A DNA stretch of 64,000 nt from positions 1 to 64,000 of the forward strand of contig NZ_BMVV01000004.1 of assembly GCF_014650895.1 (NCBI RefSeq), written 5' to 3'. Shown one piece after another: positions 1-22,980 of the stretch; the first letter of the stretch is position 1, and each line of letters starts with the position of its first letter. Source of the stretch: Streptomyces omiyaensis. GTDB lineage: Bacteria; Actinomycetota; Actinomycetes; Streptomycetales; Streptomycetaceae. The notes beneath the pieces are model-generated. The model saw only the letters and a list, made by a program, of their open reading frames with translations, ran no database searches and was not told the origin of the DNA. The translations under genes and the position numbers were made by a program.

Positions 1-984
1 CGCCGCCCCCACGAAGAGCTCGTCGAGAAGCACGCCGCCGAACTCGCCGACCGGGCCGAGCGGCACGCCGCCGAGCGCGAGGAGCAGGCGGAGCGGTACG
101 CGGCGCTCGCCGCCCGCCACGCCCGGCTGACCGCCGCGCTCGCCGCGTCACGGCACGAGGCCCCGGAGCCGGCCGCCGCGGGCGACCCGGGGCCCCGGCC
201 TCCGGAGCCGCTGCCCGCCCTCGCCCGGCACCCCACCACGCTGGGCACGCTCGTCAACTCCGGCATCGACAAGTCCGCCGCCCTCACCGGTCCGCACCGG
301 ACCCGGTTCGCCGTCCACGCGCCGCCCGTCGTCGTCACCCTCGACCCCGTCCGCGCCTCGACCGCCCTCGCCCACCTGATCGCCGACGCCTCCGGGGTCA
401 CCTCCTCGGGCGCGGCCCGCCCACACGGTCCGGCCGTGTCCCCGGCGGACACCACCGTCGTCATCACGGCGGCCGTGCGCGGCGCCGACCTGCGCATCGA
501 GATCTGCGGCCCCCGGGCCGTCGACGACCCGGCCCACCTGGCGGTCGCGCGCGGGATCGTCGAGGCGCACGGCGGGGTCCTCACCTCGCGGGCGCACGCC
601 GAGGGCGTCGGCCTCACCCACGTCGTCCGCATCCCGCACACCCCCGCCCCGGCGCCCGTCCCCGCCGCGCGCCGCGCCCCGGTCCCCCGGGAGTTCCGGG
701 CCCCGGTCGCCGGTTCCTGGATCATCGGCGCGGCCGTCGAGGCCCGCCGCGACCGGGTGGCCGCCGTGCCCTCCTCCCTCCCCACACCGTCGGCCGGCCG
801 CTCCCGGCCGTACGTCGTCCCGCTCCCGCACCCGCCCCTGGAGCCTCCGGTCCCCCGCCGGGAGCCGCTGCCCCCCTACCCGCTCGGCGGCGTGCGGCGG
901 ACGCCGGAACCCGCCCCCTCCGACGACGCCGCGCAGGAGCGCATCGTCCGCCTGCTGGCCAGGATCCGGCGCCACTCCGCCTGA
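1..984 (+). CDS. Sensor histidine kinase-like protein, C-terminal part (5' end outside window)
   Basis: The reading frame is open from the first base, so the gene begins upstream; about 327 residues are visible. The first 55 residues are rich in Glu, Ala and Arg with heptad-like spacing (HEELVEKHAAELADRAERHA), suggesting a coiled coil. Residues of about 80-200 resemble a degraded histidine-kinase ATPase region: a stretch like the N box (ASTALAHLIADASG), then a late segment VARGIVEAHGGVL that resembles the end of HATPase_c domains. The usual DxGxG G1 box is not evident, so catalysis is doubtful. The tail is long and Pro/Arg-rich. It faces the convergent gene ending at 1037 and is probably outside the NRPS cluster. 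The family call is moderate; a specific function cannot be given. Confidence 0.55.
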   Translation, partial: RRPHEELVEKHAAELADRAERHAAEREEQAERYAALAARHARLTAALAASRHEAPEPAAAGDPGPRPPEPLPALARHPTTLGTLVNSGIDKSAALTGPHRTRFAVHAPPVVVTLDPVRASTALAHLIADASGVTSSGAARPHGPAVSPADTTVVITAAVRGADLRIEICGPRAVDDPAHLAVARGIVEAHGGVLTSRAHAEGVGLTHVVRIPHTPAPAPVPAARRAPVPREFRAPVAGSWIIGAAVEARRDRVAAVPSSLPTPSAGRSRPYVVPLPHPPLEPPVPRREPLPPYPLGGVRRTPEPAPSDDAAQERIVRLLARIRRHSA

Positions 985-1036
985 GACGGGCCGGGCGCCG
1001 CCCCCGCGGGAGGGCCGGCCGGTGACGCGTGCCGGG

Positions 1037-2071
1037 TCAACAGAGCGTGTCCCAGTGGTGCAGGGCCCGGAGGGCCGTCGCCCGGGTGCGGGAGGTGGCC
1101 GGGGTCGGGGCGAGGAGGTAGTCGGCGACGGGCGTGAGGAGCAGCGCGGTCTCCGGGGTGGGCGTGAGGAGCCGCGCCTCGTCCCAGCTGTGGCGGATGA
1201 CCGTGCGGCGGAGCAGGACCCCCCGGCGGACCGGGGGGCGGTGTGCGTCGGCGGCCCGGGCGCGGCGGCGGTGCTCCGGGGCCAGTTCGGGCGCGAGGGC
1301 GGTGCGGACCTCGGCGAGCCGGCCCAGCGGGAGGTGGCGGTCGGCGTGGTCGAGGAGCTCGGCGGCCTCGGGTGCGAGGCGGTAGGCGGCGAGCACCGCG
1401 GCCGTCTCGGCCGGTTCGAAGGAGCGGCCGGCGAGACCGGCGAGGTCGAGGACGGTGACGGGGCACGGGGTGCCCCGGGAGCCGTGGAGCCGGGTCTCGG
1501 CCAGCGCGATGAGGCACTCGACGGGTTCCTCGGCGACGAGGAACGGCCGGACCGGCACGGTGGCGCCGTCCCCGGGGAGCGCCGCGGTGGTGAGGTGGAC
1601 CCGGAACCACGGGTCGGCGAGCGGGTCCTCGGCCGGCCAGCGCAGGGTGACGGCGGTGTGGTGGGGGTGGGTGCCGAAGAGCGAGACGTCGATCCGCTCC
1701 ACGGGGTGGTCGGTGACGATCCGGACCACCGCCTGCCAGAGCGCCGCCTCGTCCGGGGCGACGAGGTCGAGGGTGTCGAGCGGCCGGAGCAGTCCGGAGG
1801 GGTAGTAACCGGCCAGCGGGAGGCCGCGGATGGCGCGGACGCCGGTGGAGACGGCGAGCTCCTCGGCGAGCCGGGCGTAGTGGGCGGCGCGGTCGTGGGC
1901 CCGGCGGAGTTCGGCCCGGGCGGGCCCGCCCATCCGGACGCCGTCCCGGTCGAGGGAGGACAGCACCAGGTGGGGCAGGTGCCGGGCGCCGCGGGCGCGG
2001 TGCAGCAGTTCAGCGGGCCCGGCGGCCGGATCGGTGCCGAGCAGCCGGTAGAGAAGTGCGGTGGTGTTCAC
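1037..2071 (-). CDS. Nucleotidyltransferase-like protein, function unknown
   Basis: 344 residues from a GTG start at 2071. Around residues 75-110 the string [17 protein letters not shown] followed by RPLDTLDLV resembles the core of the 'uncharacterised nucleotidyltransferase' family, where a KG...LA..YY stretch precedes a DxDLLV metal-binding motif. Here the motif reads DTLDLV, so one acidic position appears shifted or lost and activity is uncertain. No signal peptide or membrane segment is seen. The gene is divergent from the SARP activator, and the 253-bp gap holds four 11-bp-spaced repeats (2190-2229) about 120 bp upstream of this start. It could be an accessory gene of the peptide cluster or a bystander; the shared element argues mildly for co-regulation. 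Confidence 0.55.
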   Translation of the reverse strand: MNTTALLYRLLGTDPAAGPAELLHRARGARHLPHLVLSSLDRDGVRMGGPARAELRRAHDRAAHYARLAEELAVSTGVRAIRGLPLAGYYPSGLLRPLDTLDLVAPDEAALWQAVVRIVTDHPVERIDVSLFGTHPHHTAVTLRWPAEDPLADPWFRVHLTTAALPGDGATVPVRPFLVAEEPVECLIALAETRLHGSRGTPCPVTVLDLAGLAGRSFEPAETAAVLAAYRLAPEAAELLDHADRHLPLGRLAEVRTALAPELAPEHRRRARAADAHRPPVRRGVLLRRTVIRHSWDEARLLTPTPETALLLTPVADYLLAPTPATSRTRATALRALHHWDTLC

Positions 2072-2189
2072 GGGCGTCCGCCTCCGGTTCGCGTGGTCAG
2101 GCCCGGCTCCGCCGGCGGGCGAGGGACGGGCCGCGGGCGACGGGGCCGCTCCCCCCTGTCCGCGGCACGGAAATTGTCACCGGCCGGGT

Positions 2190-2229
2190 TCAACGCCTGA
2201 TCACCACAGGCTCAACACGCTCTCGACAC
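2190..2229. promoter_or_regulatory. Four TCANNNN-type heptamers on an exact 11-bp period
   Basis: Heptamers TCAACGC, TCACCAC, TCAACAC and TCGACAC start at 2190, 2201, 2212 and 2223, exactly 11 bp apart with 4-bp spacers. Heptamers spaced by 11 bp are the hallmark of SARP-family operators. The site lies between the divergent nucleotidyltransferase-like gene (start 2071) and the SARP gene (start 2325). Similar arrays occur at 5893 and 43657. It could control either neighbour; relative orientation to the minus-strand gene is the one conserved at all three sites. Confidence 0.6.
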
Positions 2230-2324
2230 CGGGTGCGGCGCTGTGGTTAAAAGGGGCCACAGATTCCGACATGTGCGCCGAACGGGGCGGCTGCACTGTT
2301 CCGGGCCGGTTGGGGGAGCAGAAC

Positions 2325-5300
2325 GTGGGCGATCTCCGTTTTTCGTTACTCGGTCTGATGCGGGCCCACCGGGGCCCGACCGCACTGAGGATGGGAAGTC
2401 CGCAGCAACAGGCGATGCTGGCCGTGCTCCTGCTGCGGCCGGGCTACGCGGCCAGCGCGACCGACCTGATCGCCGCGCTGTGGGGCGAGGAGCCGCCGAA
2501 CGCGGCGATGACCACCGTCCGCACCTACGCGTGGCGCTGGCGCAAGGTGCTGGACGCGCCGGAGGACGGGGCCGGGGCGAAGCCGGCCGGCCGGCCCGTC
2601 CCGAGCGTCCTCGTGTCGATGGGCGACGGCTACCGTCTGGCGCTGCCGAAGCTGGCCGTGGACGCGGCGCAGGCGGAGGCGCTGGCCGCGGAGGCGGAGC
2701 GGACCGCGCGGGCCGATCCGCTGCGCGCCCGCGACCTGCTCAACCAGGCGCTGGAGCTGTGGCAGGGCGAACCGCTCGCGGGGATCCCCGGTCCGTTCGC
2801 CGAGCGGCACCGGCAGCGGCTCGAAGAGCTGCGGCTGACCCTCCTGGAGGAGCGGATCGGCCTCGACCTGACGCTGGGCCGGTACTCGCGCTGCATCCCC
2901 GAGCTGACCGCCCTCACCACCGAGCACCCCCTGCACGAGCGGGCGTACGGGCTGCTGATGCGGGCGCTGTACCAGGCGGGCCGGCAGGCCGACGCGCTGG
3001 CGGTCTTCCGGGGCGTGCGGCAGCTGTTCCTCGCGGAGCTGGGGGTGGCGCCGGGCAGCGAGCTGGAGGGGCTGCACCGCAGGATCCTGGAGGGCGACCC
3101 GGCGCTGGCCGCGCCGGCGACGGCGGAGCCGCGCGGTGCGGAGGAGCCCGCGGGGCGGCCCGCCGAGCCCTCCCCACCGCGGCAGGAGAGGCCCGCGGAC
3201 GGGCCGGAGGCGGTCCGGGAGGCCCCCGCCGGCGACGGCGGTCCGGTCGCGGCCGACGACGCCGAACCCCGGCCGGGGCCGGAGCGCCCGGACCGGGAGA
3301 GACCCGCGGCCGCTCCCCCGCGGCCTGCGCAACTCCCTCCCGACGCGGCCGACTTCACAGGGCGTACGGCTCCGATGCGGGTGCTCGGCGAGGCGCTCGG
3401 GACGCCGTCGGCGACGGCCCTGGTGATCGCCTCCGTGGTGGGCATGGGCGGCGTGGGCAAGACCGCGCTGGCCCTGCACGTGGCGCACCGCGTGCGGGAG
3501 GCCTACCCGGACGGGCAGCTCTACGTGGACCTGCGCGGGTCCGACCCGGTGCCGGCCGATCCGGAGGCCGTGCTGAGCGGCTTCCTGGTCGCCCTGGGCG
3601 TACCGGGCGACGCGGTGCCCGACGGCCTGGACTCGCGCTCGGCGCTCTTCCGGTCGGTGGTGGACGGGCGGCGCCTGCTCCTGGTGCTGGACAACGCCAA
3701 GGACGCGGCGCAGATCCGGCCGCTGCTGCCCGGCTCGGCCGGGTGCGCGGTCCTCACCACCGGACGCACCCGGCCGGCCGGGCTGCCGGCCGCCGTCCAG
3801 GTCGACCTCGACGTCTTCCAGCCGGCCGAGGCGCTGGACCTGCTGGGGCGGACGATCGGCGCGGAGCGGCTCGACGCCGAGCGGGACGCGGCGGTGGAGC
3901 TGGTCGTGGCCTGCGGTCACCTGCCGCTCGCGGTGCGGATCGTGGCCGCGCGGCTGGCCGCCCGGCCGGGCTGGAGCGTGGAGACGCTCAGCCGCCGCCT
4001 CCAGGTGGAGCGGCGGCGCATCGACGAACTGCGGATCGGCGACCTCGCGGTGGCGGCGGCCTTCGAGCTCAGCTACCGGCAGCTCACGCCCGACCAGGCG
4101 CGGGCGTTCCGGCTGGTGGCCTCGGTCGACGGGCCGGACATCGGCCTGCCGGCCGCCGCGGCCCTCCTCGACCTGGACGAGTACGACGCCGAGGAACTGC
4201 TGGAGGCCCTGGTCGACGTGGCGATGGTGGAGTCGCCGTTCCCGGGGCGGTACCGCTACCACGACCTGCTGCGGGCCTTCGCCCGGCGGCGGCCTGCGGC
4301 CGGCGGGACCGGCGCCCTCGACGGGGCGGACGCCGCGGAGACCCTGGCGGCCCGGGACCGGCTCCTGGACCATCTGCTCGCCACGGCCTGCACCGCCTTC
4401 CAGTACGCGGTGCCGGGGGACCCGGCGGCGGGCGCGCTCGGTCCGGCGCGCTCCCCCGGGGTGCCCCTGACCGGGCGGGACGCGGCCCGGGAGTGGACGG
4501 CGGCGGAGCGCGCCGGAGCGGTGGCGCTGGCGGCCCAGGTCGCCGCGGAGGCGGGCACGGCGGTGGTGCCGGCGGGCGGCGCGGGGCCGGCGGACGGGCC
4601 GCACGCCGCGGCGCTGCGGGCCTCGATCGACCTGCTGATCGCGCTCACCCCGTTCGTCCTCACCCCGCCGAGCCGTCAGCTGGCCGCGACCGCGACGGCG
4701 CTGGCCGAGGCGGCGACGGGCCACGGGGACGTGCGGGCCGCCGGGCGGGCGCACTTCCTGCGGGGGAACGTCGCCCTGGCGGCGACGCGGCTGGAGGCCG
4801 CGGAGGACGCGTCGCGGCGGGCGGTGGACGCGGCACGGGCCGCCGGGGACACGGTGATCCTGCGCCAGGCGCTCAACGACCTCGGTCTGATCTGCCAGTT
4901 CCTCAGCCGGTACGACGAGGCGGTGGACCACTACGACGAGGCGCTGCTCCTCGCCCACGCGCTGGGGCACCGCTCGGGGGCGCTGGTGACGACGGTGAAC
5001 GCGGCGCTGGCGCGGGTGCGCAGCGGGCGGGCGGAGGAGGCGGTGGAGATCTGCCACGAGGTGCTCGCCGAACTGCGGACCCGTCAGGACGACGCGGGGC
5101 GGGCCTACGCGCTGTACGTGCTGGGCCTCGCGCTGCACGGTCTGGGGCGGCACGAGGAGGCGGTGACCTGGTTCCGGGAGTGCCTCGCGGTGGCGACGGG
5201 GGCGGGGCTGCGGGACCGGACGGCGCACGCGCGCTACCGGCTGGCGGACAGTCTGCGCTCGCTCGGCAGGGCGGACGAGGCGCTCGCCCACGCCGGGGAG

Positions 5301-5516
5301 GCGCTGGCGCTCTGCGAGGAGCTGGGGGCGGAGCGGGACCAGGCGCACGCCCTGGTGGTGCTGGGCCGTTCCCTGGCGGAGCTCGGCCGCGGGGCCGAGG
5401 CGGAGGAGCGGCTGTGCGAGGCGCGCGGGATCTTCGTCCGGCTCGGGCTGCCGGAGGCGGCCGATGTGGCCGCTCTGCTGGCGGGGCCGGCGGCGCCGGC
5501 GCTCGTGGATCCGTGA
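2325..5516 (+). CDS. Large SARP-family activator (SARP-NB-ARC-TPR), likely cluster regulator
   Basis: 1063 residues from GTG 2325, preceded by GGGGGAG at good spacing; an open frame extends upstream but lacks a comparable start. Domain order: OmpR-type winged-helix DNA-binding domain (about residues 1-100, with [20 protein letters not shown]), bacterial transcriptional activation domain (about 105-255), an NB-ARC ATPase with P-loop [11 protein letters not shown] near residue 374, and C-terminal TPR repeats (about 790-1050). This is the AfsR/SanG/PolR type of large SARP. Codon 8 (2346-2348) is TTA, the only TTA I noticed in a cluster gene, implying dependence on the bldA tRNA and late expression. 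It probably binds the 11/12-bp-spaced repeats found before the NRPS-A, mbtH and mutS operons, although that pairing is inferred. Confidence 0.9.
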   Translation: MGDLRFSLLGLMRAHRGPTALRMGSPQQQAMLAVLLLRPGYAASATDLIAALWGEEPPNAAMTTVRTYAWRWRKVLDAPEDGAGAKPAGRPVPSVLVSMGDGYRLALPKLAVDAAQAEALAAEAERTARADPLRARDLLNQALELWQGEPLAGIPGPFAERHRQRLEELRLTLLEERIGLDLTLGRYSRCIPELTALTTEHPLHERAYGLLMRALYQAGRQADALAVFRGVRQLFLAELGVAPGSELEGLHRRILEGDPALAAPATAEPRGAEEPAGRPAEPSPPRQERPADGPEAVREAPAGDGGPVAADDAEPRPGPERPDRERPAAAPPRPAQLPPDAADFTGRTAPMRVLGEALGTPSATALVIASVVGMGGVGKTALALHVAHRVREAYPDGQLYVDLRGSDPVPADPEAVLSGFLVALGVPGDAVPDGLDSRSALFRSVVDGRRLLLVLDNAKDAAQIRPLLPGSAGCAVLTTGRTRPAGLPAAVQVDLDVFQPAEALDLLGRTIGAERLDAERDAAVELVVACGHLPLAVRIVAARLAARPGWSVETLSRRLQVERRRIDELRIGDLAVAAAFELSYRQLTPDQARAFRLVASVDGPDIGLPAAAALLDLDEYDAEELLEALVDVAMVESPFPGRYRYHDLLRAFARRRPAAGGTGALDGADAAETLAARDRLLDHLLATACTAFQYAVPGDPAAGALGPARSPGVPLTGRDAAREWTAAERAGAVALAAQVAAEAGTAVVPAGGAGPADGPHAAALRASIDLLIALTPFVLTPPSRQLAATATALAEAATGHGDVRAAGRAHFLRGNVALAATRLEAAEDASRRAVDAARAAGDTVILRQALNDLGLICQFLSRYDEAVDHYDEALLLAHALGHRSGALVTTVNAALARVRSGRAEEAVEICHEVLAELRTRQDDAGRAYALYVLGLALHGLGRHEEAVTWFRECLAVATGAGLRDRTAHARYRLADSLRSLGRADEALAHAGEALALCEELGAERDQAHALVVLGRSLAELGRGAEAEERLCEARGIFVRLGLPEAADVAALLAGPAAPALVDP

Positions 5517-5579
5517 GGCCCTCGCCGGGGACCACACCTCGGAGAAACGATTCCGCGCGGGGTGTTCACCGCCCGGTGG

Positions 5580-5600
5580 CACCCGGTTCAGGAACCGGTG
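5580..5600. terminator. Possible short hairpin between convergent genes
   Basis: CACCCGGTTC (5580-5589) pairs with GAACCGGTG (5592-5600) with one bulged C and a 2-nt loop. It overlaps the stop codon of the minus-strand small gene and lies about 65 bp after the SARP stop. No T-tract follows. Weak candidate. Confidence 0.3.
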
Positions 5601-5797
5601 CTGTTCCAGTCCTTGCTGGCGGTCGGGGTGGGGGTGGGCTCGGCCTGGCTGGTGCCCACGCCCCCGGCCGGGCCCGCCTCGGCGCCGTCCGCCATCGCCG
5701 TCCCCGCCACGCCCAGGGCGAGCACCGCGCCGAGCCCGAGGCTCGCGACGGCCAGGCGGATCCGGGTGGCACCGAGGAGGTCGGAACGCTTCGCCAT
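5588..5797 (-). CDS. Small secreted protein, function unknown
   Basis: 69 residues. The first ~37 residues form a textbook signal peptide: basic start (MAKRSDLLGATRIR), hydrophobic core (LAVASLGLGAVLALGVAG) and an AMA-D type cleavage site. The mature part is only about 33 residues, low in structure and Pro/Thr-rich (EPTPTPTASKDW). It has no cysteines, so a lantibiotic-like or disulfide peptide is unlikely. It follows the SARP tail-to-tail. The region about 95 bp upstream of its start carries the TCANNNN element also found at the two regulator genes, so it may share their control. I do not recognise a family. Confidence 0.6.
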   Translation of the reverse strand: MAKRSDLLGATRIRLAVASLGLGAVLALGVAGTAMADGAEAGPAGGVGTSQAEPTPTPTASKDWNSTGS

Positions 5798-5892
5798 GTC
5801 TGCTCCCTAGGACGTCTTCCCTGGTGGGAAGGGGTTCTGTGCGGATCTCCCGGTGCTTCCCGGGCTGACAGGAGGAGCATCGCAAGGCACGT

Positions 5893-5931
5893 TCAACACC
5901 CGATCGACGTGAGAGCACCGTCCGTCGACCG
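5893..5931. promoter_or_regulatory. Second copy of the TCANNNN 11-bp element
   Basis: TCAACAC at 5893 and TCGACGT at 5904 are 11 bp apart, and a further TCGACCG lies at 5925. The opening GTTCAACACCCGATC matches GTTCAACGCCTGATC at 2188 at 13 of 15 positions. It sits about 95 bp upstream of the small secreted protein gene on the minus strand. More TCGACCG copies follow at 5950 and 5961, again 11 bp apart. Confidence 0.5.
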
Positions 5932-5948
5932 ACGCCGTTGATCGGGGC

Positions 5949-6103
5949 GTCGACCGGGTGTCGACCGGGGAGCCGACCGGATGCCGCCTGCGGCCTCGAC
6001 CGACGAAACGCCTGGTCGACGCGGGCGTCGGCCGACGGGGACCCCGGGGCGACACGGGCGTCGATCGACGGGGACCCGGGGCGACGCGGGCGTCGATCGA
6101 CGG
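5949..6103. repeat. Direct repeats between small secreted protein gene and amidinohydrolase gene
   Basis: GTCGACCGGG is repeated at 5949 and 5960, with a diverged copy at about 5972. Further along, a 32-bp unit occupies 6046-6077 and restarts at 6078 (26 bp retained, one mismatch), with a more diverged copy at 6018-6045; each contains GGGCGTCGATCGACGG or a variant. The 352-bp interval (5798-6149) is otherwise without a credible gene. Confidence 0.7.
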
Positions 6104-6149
6104 CCCGGCACCGGCCCGGGGCGGGGAGCCGGCGTCGCCCGGGGCGGGA

Positions 6150-6962
6150 TCAGGCCGGCTCGCGGATCTCCAGCGTGCAGCACTTCACGCTGCCGCCGCC
6201 CTTGAACAGCTCCGACAGGTCCACCCCGACGGGGCGGAAACCCCGCGCGCGCAGCTTCGCCGCCACCCCGGTCGCCGCCTCCGGCAGGACCACGTGGAGC
6301 CCGTCGCTCATCGCGTTGAGCCCGAACACCTCGGCGTCGGCCTCCTCCACGAGGAGCGCGTCCGGGAAGAGCCGGCGCAGCACCTCCCGGCTGCCCTCCG
6401 AGAAGGCGCCGGGGTAGTACATGACCTCGTCGGTGTCGAGCACGCTCAGCGCGGTGTCGAGGTGGTAGAAGCGCGGGTCGACGAGGTCCAGGCCGATCAC
6501 CGGCCGGCGGAGGAACTCCTGCGCCTCCGCGTGCCCGGCGGAGACGCTGCGGAAGCCGCGGCCCGCCAGCAGGTGACGGCCGGTCAGCAGCAGGTCGCCC
6601 TCGCCCTCGTTGACGTGCAGCGGGTCGTGCACGGCGAAGCCGCGGGCCCGGAACCACTCCAGATAGGCGGGGCCCTCGGCGGCCCGCTCCGCGTTGCGGA
6701 ACCGCGCGCCCAGGACCCGCCCGCCGACGACCGTCGCGCCGTTCGCCGCGTAGACCATGTCCGGCAGGCCGGGCACCGGGTCGATCAGGTCGACCCGGTG
6801 CCCGAGCCCGAGGTAGAGCTCGTACAGCCGCTCCCACTGGGCCACCGCGAGGCCGGTGTCGACCGGCTTCGCCGGGTCCATCCAGGGGTTGATCGCGTAG
6901 CTGACGTCGAAGTGGGTCGGACGGCACATCAGGAAGCGGCGCGGGCGGGCGACGCGGGTCAT
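6150..6962 (-). CDS. ddaH: Dimethylargininase (DDAH)-family amidinohydrolase
   Basis: 270 residues from ATG 6962. The amidinotransferase/amidinohydrolase propeller fold is indicated by the early YAINPWM segment, NEGEGDLLLTGRHLL (about residues 118-132), catalytic His167 in FYHLDTALSVLD and catalytic Cys261 in GGGSVKCCTLEI. Family members hydrolyse N-methylated arginine, or sometimes arginine itself, to citrulline plus an amine or ammonia. It is the last minus-strand gene of the biosynthetic run, 156 bp after the MFS gene. The sequence alone does not separate DDAH from arginine deiminase activity. Given the adenylation domains that appear suited to guanidino/ureido side chains, supply of citrulline (or removal of a methylated arginine) is an attractive but inferred role. 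Confidence 0.8.
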   Translation of the reverse strand: MTRVARPRRFLMCRPTHFDVSYAINPWMDPAKPVDTGLAVAQWERLYELYLGLGHRVDLIDPVPGLPDMVYAANGATVVGGRVLGARFRNAERAAEGPAYLEWFRARGFAVHDPLHVNEGEGDLLLTGRHLLAGRGFRSVSAGHAEAQEFLRRPVIGLDLVDPRFYHLDTALSVLDTDEVMYYPGAFSEGSREVLRRLFPDALLVEEADAEVFGLNAMSDGLHVVLPEAATGVAAKLRARGFRPVGVDLSELFKGGGSVKCCTLEIREPA

Positions 6963-7118
6963 GGCGGACTCCGGTGGAGGCGGGGTGAGGGTGGACCGTG
7001 CGGAGGTGCGGAAGGGACCTGCGGAGGTACGGAGGGGAGGCGCGGCGGGGCGCGGGCGGGAGGGGCGCCGGCCCGGCCGCACCGGGCCCGCCGGGCGGCG
7101 GGGGGGGCGGCGGGCGCG

Positions 7119-8414
7119 TCAGGCGGACCCGGGGCGCTCCGGGAAGCTGCGCATGCGGCGCAGGGGGCTCGCCAGGAGGACCGCGCCCGCCGAGAGGAGG
7201 ACGCTCGCCATGATCCACAGGGTGGTGCGGGCGCCGAGGGCCTCGCCGAGCCAGCCGCCGAGGAGGGCGCCCACCGGGATGGCGCTGAAGTTCACCGTGG
7301 AGGCGCTGGCCCGGATCCGGCCGATCATCTCGGGCGGGCAGTAGGCCTGGTAGAAGCTGCCGGCGATGACGTTCCCGGCGATGACGCCGCACACGGCGAC
7401 CGACCAGGCGACCGCGCTCACGGCCAGCGGCAGCCGCTCCCCCGCCATCGGCAGCAGGAGGATGAAGGGCGCGCCCACCAGCTCGCACAGGAGCAGTCCG
7501 CGGGCCGTCCCGAAGCGGCGGGCGATCCTTCCGGCGAGGGCGGCGCCCGCGAGCCCGCCGATCGACACGACCGCGAAGACCGCCCCGACGCCGCCGGGCG
7601 AGACGCCCACGCTGCGGATGAGGAAGATCGTCTGCACGGCCTGGATGCCGTTGAGGCCGAGGTTGCCGACGGCCGCGAAGCTCGCGAGGGTGCGCAGGTA
7701 CGGATCGCCGACCAGGAACCGCACGCCCTCGCCGATCTCCTTGAGGATGCCGCGGCGTCCGGCGACCGGCGGGGGCTTCTCCTCGGCCTTGATGGAGCCC
7801 ACGCAGACGGCCGCGACCAGATAGGTCACCGCGTCCGCGACGAGGCCGCTGACGGCGCCGAACGCCTGGGAGAGGAGACCGGCGAGGCCGGGGCCCGCGA
7901 TCTCCGCCGCCGCGTCGCCGGACCGCAGCTTGACGTTCGCCTCCAGGAGGTCGTCCTTGGCGACGAGGGTGGGCAGGACGGCGCCGTTCGCGGTGGAGAG
8001 GAAGACCTTCACCGCGCCGGCGAGCAGCGCCACCACCACCAGCTGCGCCATGGTGAGCAGGCCCAGCCAGGCGGCGGCCGGGACGCTGCCGAAGAGCAGC
8101 AGCAGGAGCAGGTCGCAGACGAGCATCACCTTGAGCCGGGGCCAGCGGTCCACCCAGGCTCCGGCGAGGAGCCCGAGGAAGAGCCAGGGCACCCAGGCGG
8201 AGGCCGTGAGCAGGCCCACCATGAAGGGCGACGCCTCCAGGGTGACGACGGCGACCAGGGCGAGGGCGACGTTCCCGACGGCGGTGCCGAGACCGCTGGT
8301 GGTCTCGCCGATCCACAGCTTGCGGAAGTTCGCCTGGGCCCACAGGCCCCAGCGGCCGCGGGGCGGGGCGGACTCGGCCGGCGGTGACGGCGGGCTGACG
8401 GAGGTGGTGGTCAT
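7119..8414 (-). CDS. MFS exporter (EntS/MFS_3-like), probable peptide efflux and self-resistance
   Basis: 431 residues with about 12 hydrophobic segments. The loop motif GAWVDRWPRLKVML (about residues 80-95) matches the MFS motif A region (GxxxDRxxR). The overall pattern, including DDLLEANVKLRSGDAAAEIAGPGLAG, is that of MFS_3/enterobactin-exporter-like proteins that use the proton gradient. The ATG at 8414 lies 5 bp after the NRPS-D stop and its likely Shine-Dalgarno (TTGGAGCG) is inside the NRPS gene, indicating translational coupling and hence a role in exporting the peptide product. The alternative, a drug-efflux pump of unrelated substrate range, is less likely in this position. Confidence 0.85.
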   Translation of the reverse strand: MTTTSVSPPSPPAESAPPRGRWGLWAQANFRKLWIGETTSGLGTAVGNVALALVAVVTLEASPFMVGLLTASAWVPWLFLGLLAGAWVDRWPRLKVMLVCDLLLLLLFGSVPAAAWLGLLTMAQLVVVALLAGAVKVFLSTANGAVLPTLVAKDDLLEANVKLRSGDAAAEIAGPGLAGLLSQAFGAVSGLVADAVTYLVAAVCVGSIKAEEKPPPVAGRRGILKEIGEGVRFLVGDPYLRTLASFAAVGNLGLNGIQAVQTIFLIRSVGVSPGGVGAVFAVVSIGGLAGAALAGRIARRFGTARGLLLCELVGAPFILLLPMAGERLPLAVSAVAWSVAVCGVIAGNVIAGSFYQAYCPPEMIGRIRASASTVNFSAIPVGALLGGWLGEALGARTTLWIMASVLLSAGAVLLASPLRRMRSFPERPGSA

Positions 8415-8419
8415 GGCGG

Positions 8420-21922
<13,503 letters not shown>

Positions 21923-21969
21923 GGTGCTTCCTCTGCTCACGTCACGGCGCGGACGGTGGTCGGATGGCC

Positions 21970-22980
21970 TCAGGCGGGTACTGCGGTGGTGGGGCGCACG
22001 GTGGGCCGGCAGTCGTCCAGCTCCACCGGGCGGCCCATGGCGACGGCGATCTTCCGGTCGCCCCGGAAGGGGTCGCGGCCGTGCGAGCAGAGCACGTTGT
22101 CGACCAGCATCACGTCGCCGGCCCGCCAGGTCTCGCGGACCGTGGCGGCGTCGTAGGCGGCGTTCAGCGCGTCGACGTCCTCGCGGGTCAGCGGCTCCCC
22201 GTCCCCGAAGCCGGTCCGGAAGGGCAGGCCCTCGACGCCGAACTCGTCGACCATCGCCTCCCGGATGTCCGGGTCGAGCGACCACTCGCTCCAGAAGGCC
22301 AGGTGGTTGAACCAGACCTCCTCCCCCGTCACCGGGTGGTGGACGGTGGCCGAACGCAGCTGGCTGGTGCGGAGGTTGCCGTCCGGCTGCCACTCCCAGG
22401 AGATGCCGTTCTCCCGGCAGTACGCCTCGACGTCGGCGCGGTCCTCGGTGGCGAAGGCGGTGCGCCAGCCGAGCGAGAGGTAGTCCGAGTAGGAGCGGGT
22501 CAGGGTCCAGCCGGAGGTGCGTCCGCGCTCCGCCAGGTGGGCGGGGAGACCGGCGAGGACCTTGCGGACGTCGGCGGTCGGGGTGGCGCCGCCGGCCTCC
22601 GGGGCCGTCAGGCAGGCGAAGAGCAGCCGGCCGGGGAAGGTGAGCGTGTAGCTGTTCTCGTTGTGCATCCGGATCGACTGCGCGGGCGGCAGGTCCGTGG
22701 AGGAGAAGACGCCGTCGCCGAGTTCGCTGCGCGGGGTCGCCTTCTCGCGGTACGGGGTCGGCTCGGGGATCAGCACGTCGCGGACGGCCGCGACGTCCGC
22801 GCTGGTCGCCACCGGCAGGCCGCGCAGGAAGATCGTGCCGTGCTCGTGCAGGGCGGCGGTCAGCTCGGCCTCGTGCTCGCGCAGCCACGCGCACGCCTCG
22901 GCGATGCCGGCCGCGGGCGGCACGTGGGTGAGGGCCGGGCGGCCGGGGTTCAGTTCCCAGGTCGGCATGGCGGCGCTCAC
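21970..22980 (-). CDS. SyrP-like TauD-family Fe(II)/2-oxoglutarate hydroxylase
   Basis: 336 residues from GTG 22980, which overlaps the mbtH stop as GTGA; an ATG at 22968 with weak GGTGAG is an alternative. The metal triad is visible as HxE in MHNENSYT (His106, Glu108) and a distal His300 in [12 protein letters not shown]; the following Arg residues fit 2-oxoglutarate binding. The HNENSYT form is characteristic of SyrP-type enzymes that beta-hydroxylate amino acids, in known cases aspartate or glutamate, while tethered to a carrier domain. None of the eight A domains shows the usual DLTK aspartate code, so the residue hydroxylated here is unclear. It lies 47 bp before NRPS-D in the same operon. 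Confidence 0.85.
   Translation of the reverse strand: MSAAMPTWELNPGRPALTHVPPAAGIAEACAWLREHEAELTAALHEHGTIFLRGLPVATSADVAAVRDVLIPEPTPYREKATPRSELGDGVFSSTDLPPAQSIRMHNENSYTLTFPGRLLFACLTAPEAGGATPTADVRKVLAGLPAHLAERGRTSGWTLTRSYSDYLSLGWRTAFATEDRADVEAYCRENGISWEWQPDGNLRTSQLRSATVHHPVTGEEVWFNHLAFWSEWSLDPDIREAMVDEFGVEGLPFRTGFGDGEPLTREDVDALNAAYDAATVRETWRAGDVMLVDNVLCSHGRDPFRGDRKIAVAMGRPVELDDCRPTVRPTTAVPA

Noticed and set aside
6963..7082. Longer amidinohydrolase starting at 7082
   Set aside because: The extra 40 residues are Pro/Arg/Ser-rich and unlike the family; the ATG at 6962 begins the conserved part.
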